NCBI GenBank assembly: GCA_017987055.1
Contig: JAGNUJ010000031.1
Coordinates: forward strand, 1 to 15,372
Origin: Giesbergeria sp.
GTDB lineage: Bacteria > Pseudomonadota > Gammaproteobacteria > Burkholderiales > Burkholderiaceae_C
Direction: 5' to 3'
Length of the DNA stretch: 15,372 bases
The position numbers and the translations under genes were made by a program. The notes beneath the pieces were generated by a model. The model searched no databases. It worked only from the letters and a program-made list of their open reading frames with translations, and was not told the DNA's origin. Below are positions 1-7,558 of the stretch, one piece after another; position 1 is the first letter of the stretch, and each line of letters opens with the position of its first letter.

Positions 1-124
1 GCAGGCGCAGCGGCTTGAACTCGTCCTCGCTCAGTTTGCCGGCCTGCCAGCGCTCCAACTGGTCACGGTACTGCGCGGCGCGCAATTGCACGAACTGCTT
101 GTCAAAGTCGGTGTATTGGTACAT
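1..124 (-). CDS. cysI: Nitrite/sulfite reductase hemoprotein, N-terminal fragment
   Basis: Only the first 41 codons are in the window; the gene continues past base 1. The protein begins MYQYTDFDKQFVQLRAA and continues through a segment rich in charged residues ending near FKPLRLQ, which I recognise as the usual start of Burkholderiales nitrite/sulfite reductases (CysI-like, siroheme and 4Fe-4S enzymes that reduce sulfite to sulfide with six electrons). The catalytic domains lie outside the window, so sulfite versus nitrite specificity cannot be judged. It follows a TauE/SafE gene on the same strand after about 65 bases, which suggests one sulfur-assimilation transcript. The ATG at 122-124 is the natural start; its ribosome binding site is weak. 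Confidence 0.8.
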   Translation of the reverse strand, partial: MYQYTDFDKQFVQLRAAQYRDQLERWQAGKLSEDEFKPLRL

Positions 125-169
125 CAGGAAACCCTCAATCTCAAATTCAAAAATCTAAAAACCACAAAT

Positions 170-193
170 TCAAAGCGTTAATCAAAGCGTTAA
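170..193. repeat. Tandem duplication of a 12-base unit
   Basis: The unit TCAAAGCGTTAA occurs twice head to tail, at 170-181 and 182-193. The second copy contains the TAA stop (190-192, read on the minus strand) of the TauE/SafE gene, and the first copy supplies a further TTA downstream of it. It looks like a simple local duplication in the tauE-cysI spacer. No function is evident. Confidence 0.85.
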
Positions 194-993
194 ATCAGCA
201 CCAGCTTAGCGCCCGCCCACGCCAGCAGCAGCGACAGCGCCGAGCGAATCAAGCGCTCCGGCGTGCGCGACATCAGGCGCGAGCCAATCCAAATGCCGGG
301 CAGCGAGCCGGCCAGCAATTGCGCCAGCAGCGGCCAATCGACCGAACCCAGCGAGGCGTGTCCCATGCCGGCCACCAGCGTCAGCGGCACGGCATAAGCA
401 ATGTCGGCGGCGATGATGCGCGGCAGCGGCAGGTGCGGAAACACCAGCAGCAGCACCGTGACACCAATCGCGCCCGCGCCAACGGAAGTAAACGTCACCA
501 GCGTGCCAATCACCGCGCCCAGCAGCACCGGCAGGCTCCAGTGGCGCGGCTGGGTGGCGTTGGCGGCGTTGCTGCTGCGCGCGGCCAGTTCAGCCGCTTG
601 GCGCAGCGGCGAGAACACCAGCACTTTGTAAGCCATTGCCGCCGCCGTCAGCAGCAGGGCTGCGCCCAGCGTAGTGGTCATCAGGTGCTGCACCTCTGCG
701 CTGGCAGGGCCCAAGCGCTTGAGCAACCACAGTGCGCCCAACGCGGCCGGAATGCTACCCGCACACAACAAACCCACCACGCGCCAAGGCACGATGCGCT
801 GGCGCGCAAGGCTCACCGTGCCGCCCAGCTTGGTGAACGCAGCAAACAACAAGTCTGTGCCAATCGCCAAATGCGGCTTGACGCCAAAGAAAAAGATCAG
901 CACCGGCGTCATCAACGAGCCGCCACCGACACCGGTGAGGCCAACAATAAGGCCGACAGCAAAGCCGGCAAGGATGAACGCGAAATCAGGCAT
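190..993 (-). CDS. TauE/SafE family sulfite/organosulfur exporter, 267 aa
   Basis: This is an inner-membrane protein of about eight hydrophobic segments, in two similar halves. The first half starts at residue 1 with MPDFAFILAGFAVGLIVGL and carries the glycine-rich GLTGVGGG motif at residues 18-25, followed by LMTPVL and an AIGTDLLFAAF segment typical of TauE/SafE. The second half repeats a similar small-residue motif (TFTSVGAGAIGV). Family members are thought to move sulfite, sulfoacetate or related anions. The open frame extends upstream to a TTG at 1054-1056, but the ATG at 991-993 begins the conserved first membrane segment and is preferred; no clear Shine-Dalgarno was seen for either. 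It precedes the CysI-like gene on the same strand, so a role in removing or balancing sulfite during assimilation is likely. Substrate is inferred only. Confidence 0.88.
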   Translation of the reverse strand: MPDFAFILAGFAVGLIVGLTGVGGGSLMTPVLIFFFGVKPHLAIGTDLLFAAFTKLGGTVSLARQRIVPWRVVGLLCAGSIPAALGALWLLKRLGPASAEVQHLMTTTLGAALLLTAAAMAYKVLVFSPLRQAAELAARSSNAANATQPRHWSLPVLLGAVIGTLVTFTSVGAGAIGVTVLLLVFPHLPLPRIIAADIAYAVPLTLVAGMGHASLGSVDWPLLAQLLAGSLPGIWIGSRLMSRTPERLIRSALSLLLAWAGAKLVLI

Positions 994-1015
994 AGCGGCG
1001 AATGTAAAAGCACCG

Positions 1016-1061
1016 CTTATAAAAACAAAAGATTGTTTTGTGCTTCGCTTATGCAAATAAG
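1016..1061 (-). promoter_or_regulatory. Probable LysR-type (CysB-like) operator and promoter of tauE-cysI
   Basis: A perfect inverted repeat CTTAT-GCAA-ATAAG lies at 1048-1061, and a second short one, ACAAAA-N5-TTTTGT, at 1025-1041. On the minus strand a plausible -10 (TATAAG, 1016-1021) falls about 27 bases past the first palindrome, so the palindrome would sit near -46, the usual place for a LysR-family activator. No good -35 hexamer is present, which fits an activator-dependent promoter. CysB as the regulator is inferred from the sulfur genes downstream. Confidence 0.45.
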
Positions 1062-1068
1062 CATATGT

Positions 1069-1106
1069 AAAAAAATGCCGCCAGACTGGAGCAGGTCTGG
1101 CGGCAT
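1069..1106 (-). terminator. Rho-independent terminator of the lipoprotein gene
   Basis: A perfect 12-bp stem (ATGCCGCCAGAC at 1075-1086 pairing with 1095-1106) encloses an 8-base loop. Read on the minus strand it is followed directly by a run of seven T (1069-1075). It lies 45 bases beyond the stop of the minus-strand lipoprotein gene and just before the tauE promoter region, so it separates the two units. Confidence 0.92.
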
Positions 1107-1151
1107 AGCAGTGCCGTCAAAGGGCAACAACGCGCCCTGGGGTTGCGCGAC

Positions 1152-2252
1152 TTAGTTGTAGGTGTAGGTCACTGCGTAGGGCACTGTCATGGCCATAGGC
1201 GAGGTGATGGTCATGGTGGCGCTGACTTGTCCGACAGTGCCGTTGAATGAGCAGCTGTTGATAGTCAGACTGCCCGTACCGGCAGGAATGGATTTGCTGA
1301 GCGACATGTCAGAGGAGGCGTTATTCAATTCATCACAGAACTCACTTTGCGTGGCGGGTTTGGGCATGTTGGTCAGCGTGACGGGGGGCAAGTTTGCGCC
1401 CATGGCGGTGACGGCCAAGGTCAGCGTGTAAGCGCCCGTAGCGCCCGGAGCGCCCGGAGCGGTGCCTGGATTAGTACCGGGGTCTGGTGCGCCCACTGTG
1501 ATGGTGCGGTGGGCTGTTTGCAAAGTCAGCTTGAAGTCTGGCGACATCATGAAGTTGGCTTTGCTGGCTTCGTTGAGCAGTGCTTGGTAGCTGATGCCAG
1601 AGGTCTTGAGGGCCTGTTGCAATGCTTCCAGAATGTCATCCATCGCGTTTTTCGGCGTTGCAGTGAACGCTGTCAGGCGTGGGTCGATGTTTTGCAGCGC
1701 AGGCAAGGCCAGCGCACTGCGCAGTTGCGTCAGGGCTTTTTCTATCTTGGTCGCGGTCAGGGCGGAGAAATCAGCCGGGCCGTTGTTGCCCCACCATGTG
1801 GCTGGTGATGTGCCCGTCGCGTTGGCGATCAGAAGGTCTGTCAGCGGAGTAACGTTGACATTGCCAAAATCCAGCGCCGCAGAGTACAGCGCCTGGCCCG
1901 TAGCCAGATTGCCACCGCTCACGCGCACCGCGCAGGGCAGGGACTGGCCGGTGGTGTTTGCCTGCCATACACCAGCAGCGTTGGTCACTGTTTCAAGTGC
2001 AGCGCTGGCATCTGCACAACGCACCTGCACTGTAGCGCCGGCCACTGGAGCACCGATGGCGGCGGTGCCCGATAGCTGGGTAGCTACTGGAGCGATAGGG
2101 GGCGTGGGGGTGGTGGGGGTGGTGGGGAGAGGTTGCGTGGTGTTGTCATCACTGCCGCCGCCGCATGCGGCAAGCCCCAGACTGGCGACTGCTGACAGAA
2201 GGAGGGTGCGCCGCAGCGAACCGAATGCGCTGGTCAAAACGGTGTTTTTCAC
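1152..2252 (-). CDS. Predicted outer-membrane lipoprotein of unknown function, 366 aa
   Basis: The N-terminus has two arginines, a hydrophobic stretch and the lipobox LAAC, with the lipidated cysteine at residue 30 followed by Gly-Gly-Gly, so it should be sorted to the outer membrane. A Pro/Thr-rich linker (about 40-58) leads to a domain starting GTAAIGAPVAGATVQVRC, which resembles the carboxypeptidase-regulatory/transthyretin-like beta-sandwich found in many Burkholderiales lipoproteins; the segment NVNVTPLTDLLIANATG also recurs in such proteins. A Gly-Pro-Ala linker near residues 263-272 separates it from a C-terminal region with two cysteines (about 305 and 332). The start is GTG at 2250-2252, chosen because AAGAGG (2261-2266) stands 8 bases upstream. 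It is divergent from a two-component system, which might regulate it. No enzymatic function can be assigned. Confidence 0.8.
   Translation of the reverse strand: MKNTVLTSAFGSLRRTLLLSAVASLGLAACGGGSDDNTTQPLPTTPTTPTPPIAPVATQLSGTAAIGAPVAGATVQVRCADASAALETVTNAAGVWQANTTGQSLPCAVRVSGGNLATGQALYSAALDFGNVNVTPLTDLLIANATGTSPATWWGNNGPADFSALTATKIEKALTQLRSALALPALQNIDPRLTAFTATPKNAMDDILEALQQALKTSGISYQALLNEASKANFMMSPDFKLTLQTAHRTITVGAPDPGTNPGTAPGAPGATGAYTLTLAVTAMGANLPPVTLTNMPKPATQSEFCDELNNASSDMSLSKSIPAGTGSLTINSCSFNGTVGQVSATMTITSPMAMTVPYAVTYTYN
1432..1458. repeat. Short 9-base tandem repeat in the lipoprotein gene
   Basis: Three consecutive units GCGCCCG(T/G)A at 1432-1440, 1441-1449 and 1450-1458 encode a Gly-Ala-Pro type linker. 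As the unit is a multiple of three, copy-number change would lengthen or shorten the linker without a frameshift. Confidence 0.85.
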
Positions 2253-2389
2253 AGAAAAAACCTCTTAATATGGATTGGAAAATGTATGCAACTAATTGTT
2301 TCTTGCCTGCCCTTGTCTTGACAATCCCGCGTTCACGGGGGTGAGGCTTGAATTTTTGTCATTTGTCGATGGCGTAACGGGGTTTTGTC
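2253..2389. promoter_or_regulatory. Divergent promoter region between lipoprotein and kinase genes
   Basis: These 137 bases are AT-richer than the flanking genes and must hold the promoters for both directions. There is a palindrome TTGTC-TT-GACAA at 2313-2324, which contains a perfect TTGACA (2318-2323) on the plus strand, and a small CCCG/CGGG hairpin at 2326-2339. I could not find a convincing -10 at the right distance from TTGACA, so the promoters themselves are not called. The palindrome may be an operator for the adjacent response regulator, but that is a guess. Confidence 0.35.
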
Positions 2390-4621
2390 ATGCGTTTTTT
2401 GCACTCCTTGCTCTCGTCTCGACCGCCGTCGCGTTGGTTATTGGCAGCATTCGCATACACACTGATCGCACTGGCTGTAGCTATTGCACTGTCCTTGCGC
2501 ACACCTTGGCTGGGGCTGCGTCTGGTGCCTGTGGGTGAGCAAATACATGTGCAGGCTAGTCAAGGTCCGTCTGCTACGGTTCCAGTAGGCTCCATACTGC
2601 TGGCGCTGCGCGCTACTGCTGGCGGCCAAGCGTTTGAACTGCAGGCTAGCGACTTGATGGAAGAGCCCGATATGCTGTCAAGTTACGCGCAAATGGATGC
2701 ATTTTTTGCGCGACAGCAGCAAATCACCGAGATATTGATCCAGCCTCAGATTACCGTGTACTGGCAGTCTGCGCAGGCCAACGGTGATGCTGTGCTCACC
2801 CCGCAGGAGCGACCCATCCGCTCGCTGCCCTTGCTATTTTGGTTCCAGTTGGCGGTATCGATCACGGGCTGCCTGATAGCCTGCTGGGTCTGGGTGCTGC
2901 GCCCTCATGACTGGGGGGCACGCATGTTTGGCATCACGGGTTTGTTATTTCCAATGTTTGCCGTACCGGCTGCGGTGTATAGCTGCCGCGAACTGGCCTT
3001 GCCAGCAAACCTTTTCTTCACGCTCAGTGCGCTCAATCATTGTGGCTCCATGTGGTTTGGTGCTGCCTTGTGCGCCATTTTCATGGCACACCCCAAACCG
3101 CTGCTGCGCCCCATTCATATGTTATGGCCGTTTGTGCTGTTTACTCTGTGGTGGCTGACAGACTTGCTGCGCTTAGCACCAAGCCCCGCTGTGGGGATGC
3201 AATTGTTGGTCATGGTCGAAATGCTGCTGGCCATGCTGCTAGCTGCTGTGCAGTGGAGGCGCAGTCGGGGCGCGCCCTTGCATCGCGCGTCACTGCGCTG
3301 GTTTATTTTGTCGATGCTGGTGGGCAGCGGTCTTTTTATCTTGCTCATCATCACCACCGCCAGCTTGGGCTGGCTACCACCAATGCCTCAGGGCTATGCT
3401 TTTGGTTTCTTTCTGTTCATTTATGTTGGCATTGCACTGGGGCTGCGTCGCTACCGGTTGTTTGAACTGGATGAATGGGCTTTCAAGATGCTGTTGTGGG
3501 TGGGGGGTGCGTTGTCCGTGGTAGTGGTGGATGCGCTGCTTATCCTCACGTTGGATTGGTCTGCCGGGCCAGCTCTGGGGGTGTCGCTGTGGATTTGCAG
3601 CGCGCTTTACTTTCCTGCCCGCCAGTGGCTATGGCTGCGCCTGACCCACCAGCCGAACCTGCAGTTGCATGAACTGATGCCGGACGTAGTACACATTGCC
3701 TTTCAGCCATCTCGCCAAGTTCAAGACGGCCTATGGCAAGACCTGCTACGCCGCCTTTATGACCCGCTGCATCTGGAATCTGGCACCAGCAATGTCACCG
3801 GTAACCGAACACGCGCCCGCATCGACGAAGGCGGTCTAGCGCTGCAAGTTCCCGCTTGTGCCAGTCTGCAGGCCCAGTGTTTGCGCTATCCGGCACGCGG
3901 TCAACGCCTGTTTTCCAGCAAAGATGCCACTTTCGTCAACGCCTTGGTAGAACTCATGGAGCAAGCCGAAAGCAGCCGCCAGGCACACGAACGTGGCGCT
4001 CGCGATGAGCGCCAGCGTATTGCCCGTGATATGCATGACGATGTTGGTGCGCGCTTGCTGATGCTGATCCACCGGGCGCAGTCGCCAGAACTTACAGAAC
4101 TGGCACGTGCTGCCATGAACGATTTGCGCACGGCTTTGAATGTGATGGATACACACGCCATTCCTTTGGCTGATGCCCTAGCTGACTGGCGTGCAGAAGC
4201 CTCAACCCGGTGCGAGGCGGCAGGGGTTGTTCTCACTTGGACGGCACCGCAGCTCCCGCTCGATCAAGTGGCGGCGCTATTGGGGTCGCGACAAAAGTCC
4301 GTTTTGGAGCGTGCTTTGCGCGAGAGCCTGACCAACGCGCTCAAACACGGCCAGCCGCACGCTGTGGAGATTGCAGTAACGCTGGAGGCGGGCAGTCTGG
4401 CGTTGTCGCTGCGCAACGATGGCATACCTGCCACTCCCGCACAATGGCTCGAAGGTCGAGGGCTGCGCGGTATGCGCCAGCGCCTGCAGCAGTACAACGC
4501 GCAGTGGCACGCTTGCACATTGCCTGATGGGCGCACCGAAGTGTCGCTGCGCCTGCCGCTGGGACAAAATGTGTACGCACAGGCATCACAAGCCCCATCC
4601 TTAGAGCAGGAAAGCTCATGA
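2390..4621 (+). CDS. Multi-pass membrane sensor histidine kinase, NarL/ComP-like, 743 aa
   Basis: The N-terminal half is membrane-embedded: one helix at about 16-36, a soluble loop of about 105 residues (40-145), then roughly eight or nine more hydrophobic segments up to about residue 410. The loop reads like a small PDZ-like module, an arrangement known from ComP-type kinases, but this is only a resemblance. The C-terminal half is a HisKA_3/HATPase kinase: DERQRIARDMHDDVGARL with the phospho-acceptor His549, an N-box RESLTNALKHG with Asn649, and a G-box EGRGLRGM at 688-695. There is no separate receiver domain. Its stop overlaps the start of the response regulator gene (ATGA at 4618-4621), so the two are almost certainly translationally coupled partners. 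The stimulus is unknown; a hydrophobic or membrane-derived signal would suit the many helices. Confidence 0.9.
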   Translation: MRFLHSLLSSRPPSRWLLAAFAYTLIALAVAIALSLRTPWLGLRLVPVGEQIHVQASQGPSATVPVGSILLALRATAGGQAFELQASDLMEEPDMLSSYAQMDAFFARQQQITEILIQPQITVYWQSAQANGDAVLTPQERPIRSLPLLFWFQLAVSITGCLIACWVWVLRPHDWGARMFGITGLLFPMFAVPAAVYSCRELALPANLFFTLSALNHCGSMWFGAALCAIFMAHPKPLLRPIHMLWPFVLFTLWWLTDLLRLAPSPAVGMQLLVMVEMLLAMLLAAVQWRRSRGAPLHRASLRWFILSMLVGSGLFILLIITTASLGWLPPMPQGYAFGFFLFIYVGIALGLRRYRLFELDEWAFKMLLWVGGALSVVVVDALLILTLDWSAGPALGVSLWICSALYFPARQWLWLRLTHQPNLQLHELMPDVVHIAFQPSRQVQDGLWQDLLRRLYDPLHLESGTSNVTGNRTRARIDEGGLALQVPACASLQAQCLRYPARGQRLFSSKDATFVNALVELMEQAESSRQAHERGARDERQRIARDMHDDVGARLLMLIHRAQSPELTELARAAMNDLRTALNVMDTHAIPLADALADWRAEASTRCEAAGVVLTWTAPQLPLDQVAALLGSRQKSVLERALRESLTNALKHGQPHAVEIAVTLEAGSLALSLRNDGIPATPAQWLEGRGLRGMRQRLQQYNAQWHACTLPDGRTEVSLRLPLGQNVYAQASQAPSLEQESS

Positions 4622-5277
4622 AACAAATTTTGTTGGTTGATGATTTGGCAGATGCACTGGTCATGCTGCAAAGCGCCATTCTGACCGCTTTTGGCTCAAT
4701 ACCTTGCACTCTGGCACGCAGCGTGTGCCAGGCGCTGGCCGTGCTCGACAGTGCGGACAATGAAGGTATTCGTTTTGACTTGGCCTTGGTTGACTTGACG
4801 CTGGGGGATGGCAGCGGCCTAGAGGTTATTGCGCAGTTGGCGCAACGCCAACCCGACTGCGCCGTAGTGGTGGCCTCTATACACGATGGTGACGAGCATC
4901 TATTTCAGGCGCTGCAAGCGGGCGCGCAAGGCTACTTGCTCAAAGACCATCCGAATGAATGGCTAGCGCTGCAGTTGCGGGGAATTGCTCAGGGGCAGCC
5001 ACCGCTGTCTCCGGCGATTGCGCGACGCTTGCTGCGCCACTTTCAGGTACCGGCGGCAGCGCAGACACCCGAAACATCCGGAGCGTGTTGTCTGAGTGCG
5101 CGTGAACGTGAGGTGCTGGGGCTACTGGCCCAGGGCGTACGCACTGCTGACATTGGCACCACGCTGGGAATTTCGCGCCACACCGTCGGCGATCACGTCA
5201 AAAACATCTATCGCAAACTCAACATCAGCAGCCGCGCCGAGGCAGCTTTGCAAGCGCGCCAGTTAGGGTTGATTTAA
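4618..5277 (+). CDS. NarL/LuxR-family response regulator, 219 aa
   Basis: This is a two-domain transcription factor. The receiver (residues 1-120) has the acidic pair Asp8-Asp9, the phospho-acceptor Asp59 in LALVDLTLGDG, the switch residue Ser87 and Lys109 in GYLLKD, so it should be phosphorylatable. The C-terminal LuxR-type helix-turn-helix begins LSAREREVLGLLAQG (about 158) and includes the recognition region SRHTVGDHVKNIYRKLNI. It overlaps the upstream kinase gene by four bases and is its evident partner. Targets are unknown; the divergent lipoprotein gene or the operon itself are the nearest candidates. Its stop codon overlaps that of the convergent mnmC gene. Confidence 0.93.
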   Translation: MKQILLVDDLADALVMLQSAILTAFGSIPCTLARSVCQALAVLDSADNEGIRFDLALVDLTLGDGSGLEVIAQLAQRQPDCAVVVASIHDGDEHLFQALQAGAQGYLLKDHPNEWLALQLRGIAQGQPPLSPAIARRLLRHFQVPAAAQTPETSGACCLSAREREVLGLLAQGVRTADIGTTLGISRHTVGDHVKNIYRKLNISSRAEAALQARQLGLI

Positions 5278-7178
5278 GCGCGTGCAGAAACAAAGCGCGG
5301 CATCAGCGCCCGCGCCAGCTTGGCTTCCAGTGGTAGCGGCTCATCATGCAGCTGCGCCGCCAATAGTTCGCCGCACAGCACTGCCCGTGTCAGGCCGCGC
5401 GCGCCCATGGCGGTGCAGACCCACAGGCCGGGCAAGTCAGTGGCATTGACCGGGCCGACGATGGGCAGGCGGTCGTGCGTGGTGCAGCGTACGCTGGCCC
5501 AGGCTTGCACTTGCTGCGCACCAGCCAGCGTAGTCGGGTCAAACGCAGCTTGTAGTGCCGACGTGCTGTCGGGCAGCAGTTCTTGCAACCGGTGCCAATT
5601 GCTGGCGTGGGCAGCGGCGCATTCGCTTGCACCCATAGGCAGTTGATCGACATCGCGCTCAAATGTTGAGCCCATGTACCAAGCGTAGCCACCGCCGGGT
5701 TGCGGCACATGCGCCACCAAGCCACCGTGGCCATTGACCGGAAACGGAGGCAAATTGCTGGTGGCCGGCACATCCTGCAGCCCCCACGAGAGCTGGCCGC
5801 GCACAGGCTGTAGCGGCAGGGGAGATGAGGATGGGTCAATGCCAGCTAGTAGCACATTGCAGGCTAGTCCAGCGGCCAGTACCACCAGTTCAGCCTCGGC
5901 TGCGGTACGGCCTTGAGTGTCCACTACGCGCCACACAGGTGAGCTGTCTCCTGAGCCCTGCGCATCCTCAGGCAGACGTTGCAGTTGCGCTACAGAAGTA
6001 TTTCCACGCCAGGCAATGCCCGGCTGCGCCAGTAGTGCAGCGACCAATTGAGCAGGTCGCAACCAGCCAGCGCGCACGTGCCAGCAGGCGCTGGTGCCGC
6101 TGGGCAGGCCGGCAGTGTGCAACAGTGCTTCGCTGGCCTGCCCACACCAGTCTGAGCCCAGGCCGCTGGTCCAGTCGGACGGTATGCCTAAACGGTCTGG
6201 TGGTCGGCGCTCTAGCACGCCGCTAGGAGCCCAATCCACGCCGCTATGCAACAGCGCCGCGCACTGTTGCAGCATGGCGCGCACGCCACTGCGCGAAACG
6301 CGTGAAAACTGGTTGTCGTCGGGGGATAGGTACGGCGCAAACAGTCCCGCAGGCAGACCCGAGGCACCGCTGGCGGGTGTAGCGCCGGCATCCAACACCT
6401 GTACCTGCCAGCCACGCCGCGCCAGACTGGCCGCAGTAGCTGCGCCTGCCAGCCCAGAGCCAATGACCACGCAGCGTGCAGGTTGCAGCGCCAAAGCAGC
6501 AGGGCGGGCACTGCGCGGCTCCCAATGCGGATCAAATGTAGCTTGCAGTTTGTCGCATTTAGACGCCACTCCAGGTGCTTTTCGGACATCAAAACCGCAC
6601 TGCGCCAACGCATCGCGCAGCGCCTGCTCGACGGTAGAGGTGGCCAAGCGCGTCCCACGGCGGCAGCAGCGTGCAAGGGCCTTCAAGCTGTGCGCGCTCA
6701 ACAGGTAAGGGTTACGCTCGGAGCTAAAGCCGTTGAGGTAGATACTGTCTACGGTCCAATTTTGTTGGCGTAGCAGCGTTGGCGCATCGCCAATGCACAG
6801 TGTTAACAGTACCTGACCATTGTCAAAACTCAGACGGTGTACGCCAGGCAATAGCCCCCAGAACTGATCGTGCAGCTCTTGCGCTAGCGGCAACAGATCG
6901 GGGTATTGCCGGGCCGCGTGCAGCAGGTCGGCTGCGGCCACCGGGCACGCTTCGAGCGAGACAAAGTGCAGCATTCGGCAGTGCTGCGGATCGGCGCGCC
7001 AAGCGGCCCAGGTGGCGAGGAAGTTCAGCCCTAGGCCAAAGTCGGTCTCCAAAATGCGCCACCGCGGTGTAGCGGCCCATGCTGCTGGTAGGCCACAGCC
7101 TTGCAAAAAGACCGCTTGCGCCTGCACCAGCGCGCTGCTGCGGTCGCCGCCGTCTAAGCATTGAATGTGCTCGGCCAT
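5274..7178 (-). CDS. mnmC: MnmC-type bifunctional tRNA wobble-uridine enzyme, methyltransferase half degenerate, 634 aa
   Basis: MnmC completes the mnm5s2U wobble modification: its FAD-dependent C-terminal half removes the carboxymethyl group from cmnm5U and its N-terminal SAM-dependent half methylates the product. The FAD half looks intact: GSGLAG at 240-245 within CVVIGSGLAGAATAASLARR, GASGLPAGLFAP, QPVRGQLSW, TTHDRLPIVGP and GARGLTRAVL near the end. The N-terminal half does not. The SAM motif normally written ETGFG(T/L)GLNF has Asp46 for Gly, the DGF motif reads NGF (Asn149), the following NP(D/E)xW reads NPYLL, ATWT reads ATST (Ser181), and about 15 residues containing the usual PxSxxFxDxY segment are missing at the N-terminus. 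An in-frame TAG three codons upstream of the ATG rules out a longer start. The gene is convergent with the response regulator; no terminator fits between them. Confidence 0.9.
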   Translation of the reverse strand: MAEHIQCLDGGDRSSALVQAQAVFLQGCGLPAAWAATPRWRILETDFGLGLNFLATWAAWRADPQHCRMLHFVSLEACPVAAADLLHAARQYPDLLPLAQELHDQFWGLLPGVHRLSFDNGQVLLTLCIGDAPTLLRQQNWTVDSIYLNGFSSERNPYLLSAHSLKALARCCRRGTRLATSTVEQALRDALAQCGFDVRKAPGVASKCDKLQATFDPHWEPRSARPAALALQPARCVVIGSGLAGAATAASLARRGWQVQVLDAGATPASGASGLPAGLFAPYLSPDDNQFSRVSRSGVRAMLQQCAALLHSGVDWAPSGVLERRPPDRLGIPSDWTSGLGSDWCGQASEALLHTAGLPSGTSACWHVRAGWLRPAQLVAALLAQPGIAWRGNTSVAQLQRLPEDAQGSGDSSPVWRVVDTQGRTAAEAELVVLAAGLACNVLLAGIDPSSSPLPLQPVRGQLSWGLQDVPATSNLPPFPVNGHGGLVAHVPQPGGGYAWYMGSTFERDVDQLPMGASECAAAHASNWHRLQELLPDSTSALQAAFDPTTLAGAQQVQAWASVRCTTHDRLPIVGPVNATDLPGLWVCTAMGARGLTRAVLCGELLAAQLHDEPLPLEAKLARALMPRFVSARA

Positions 7179-7200
7179 AAAGAACTAGGAAAAATCAATG

Positions 7201-7223
7201 AAAAAGGCGCCACAAGAGGCGCC
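7201..7223 (-). terminator. Rho-independent terminator of yggX
   Basis: GGCGCC at 7206-7211 and again at 7218-7223 form a 6-bp GC stem around a 6-base loop; on the minus strand it is followed by five T (7201-7205). It lies just after the yggX stop and 22 bases before the mnmC start, so mnmC would need its own promoter or read-through. Confidence 0.88.
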
Positions 7224-7251
7224 CTAGAGAGGAAAAATGTGCCAGATACGC

Positions 7252-7524
7252 TCAAGCGCTAGGCGGCACGTAGCCCTGCACGGCATCGGCGCCGCCGCCA
7301 AAGAAGTGCTGCTCCATCTGGCGCGCCAGATATTGGCGGGCGCGCGCGTCGGCCAAGTTCAGGCGGTTTTCGTTGACCAGCATGGTTTGGTGCTTGAGCC
7401 AATCGGCCCACGCTTGCTTGCTGACGCTCTCCCACAGGCGCTTGCCCATTTCACCGGGATAGGGCGGAAAGTCGAGTCCTTCAGCGTCTTGGCCGAGCTT
7501 GATGCAGTGGACGGTACGTGCCAT
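7252..7524 (-). CDS. yggX: Probable Fe(2+)-trafficking / oxidative damage protection protein, 90 aa
   Basis: The full-length sequence matches the small YggX family: [11 protein letters not shown] with the conserved Cys7, then the [20 protein letters not shown] block, a helix-rich middle ([23 protein letters not shown]) and the conserved FFGGG tail. Members are cytosolic, about 90 residues, and protect iron-sulfur clusters from oxidants. The start ATG (7522-7524) has a good ribosome binding site, AGAAGGAA, about 8 bases upstream. It stands alone, with a terminator after it, divergent from the sulfate-binding protein gene, whose upstream palindrome overlaps its likely promoter. Confidence 0.96.
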   Translation of the reverse strand: MARTVHCIKLGQDAEGLDFPPYPGEMGKRLWESVSKQAWADWLKHQTMLVNENRLNLADARARQYLARQMEQHFFGGGADAVQGYVPPSA

Positions 7525-7558
7525 GAAAATTTCCTTCTAGCGGGGGTTTGGTGTAAAT

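Noticed and set aside
319..1155. Plus-strand open frame (278 codons) opposite tauE
   Set aside because: It is dominated by Gln, Arg and His, antisense to a clear membrane protein, and runs through the promoter and terminator region.
2313..2346. TTGACA as a complete sigma-70 promoter for the kinase operon
   Set aside because: The -35 is perfect, but the hexamers 16-18 bases on (around GTGAGG) do not resemble a -10.
3230..3250. GCTAGCTGCTG in the kinase gene as another repeat copy
   Set aside because: Only a few bases resemble the core, and the flanks do not match; chance similarity in a Leu/Ala-rich segment.
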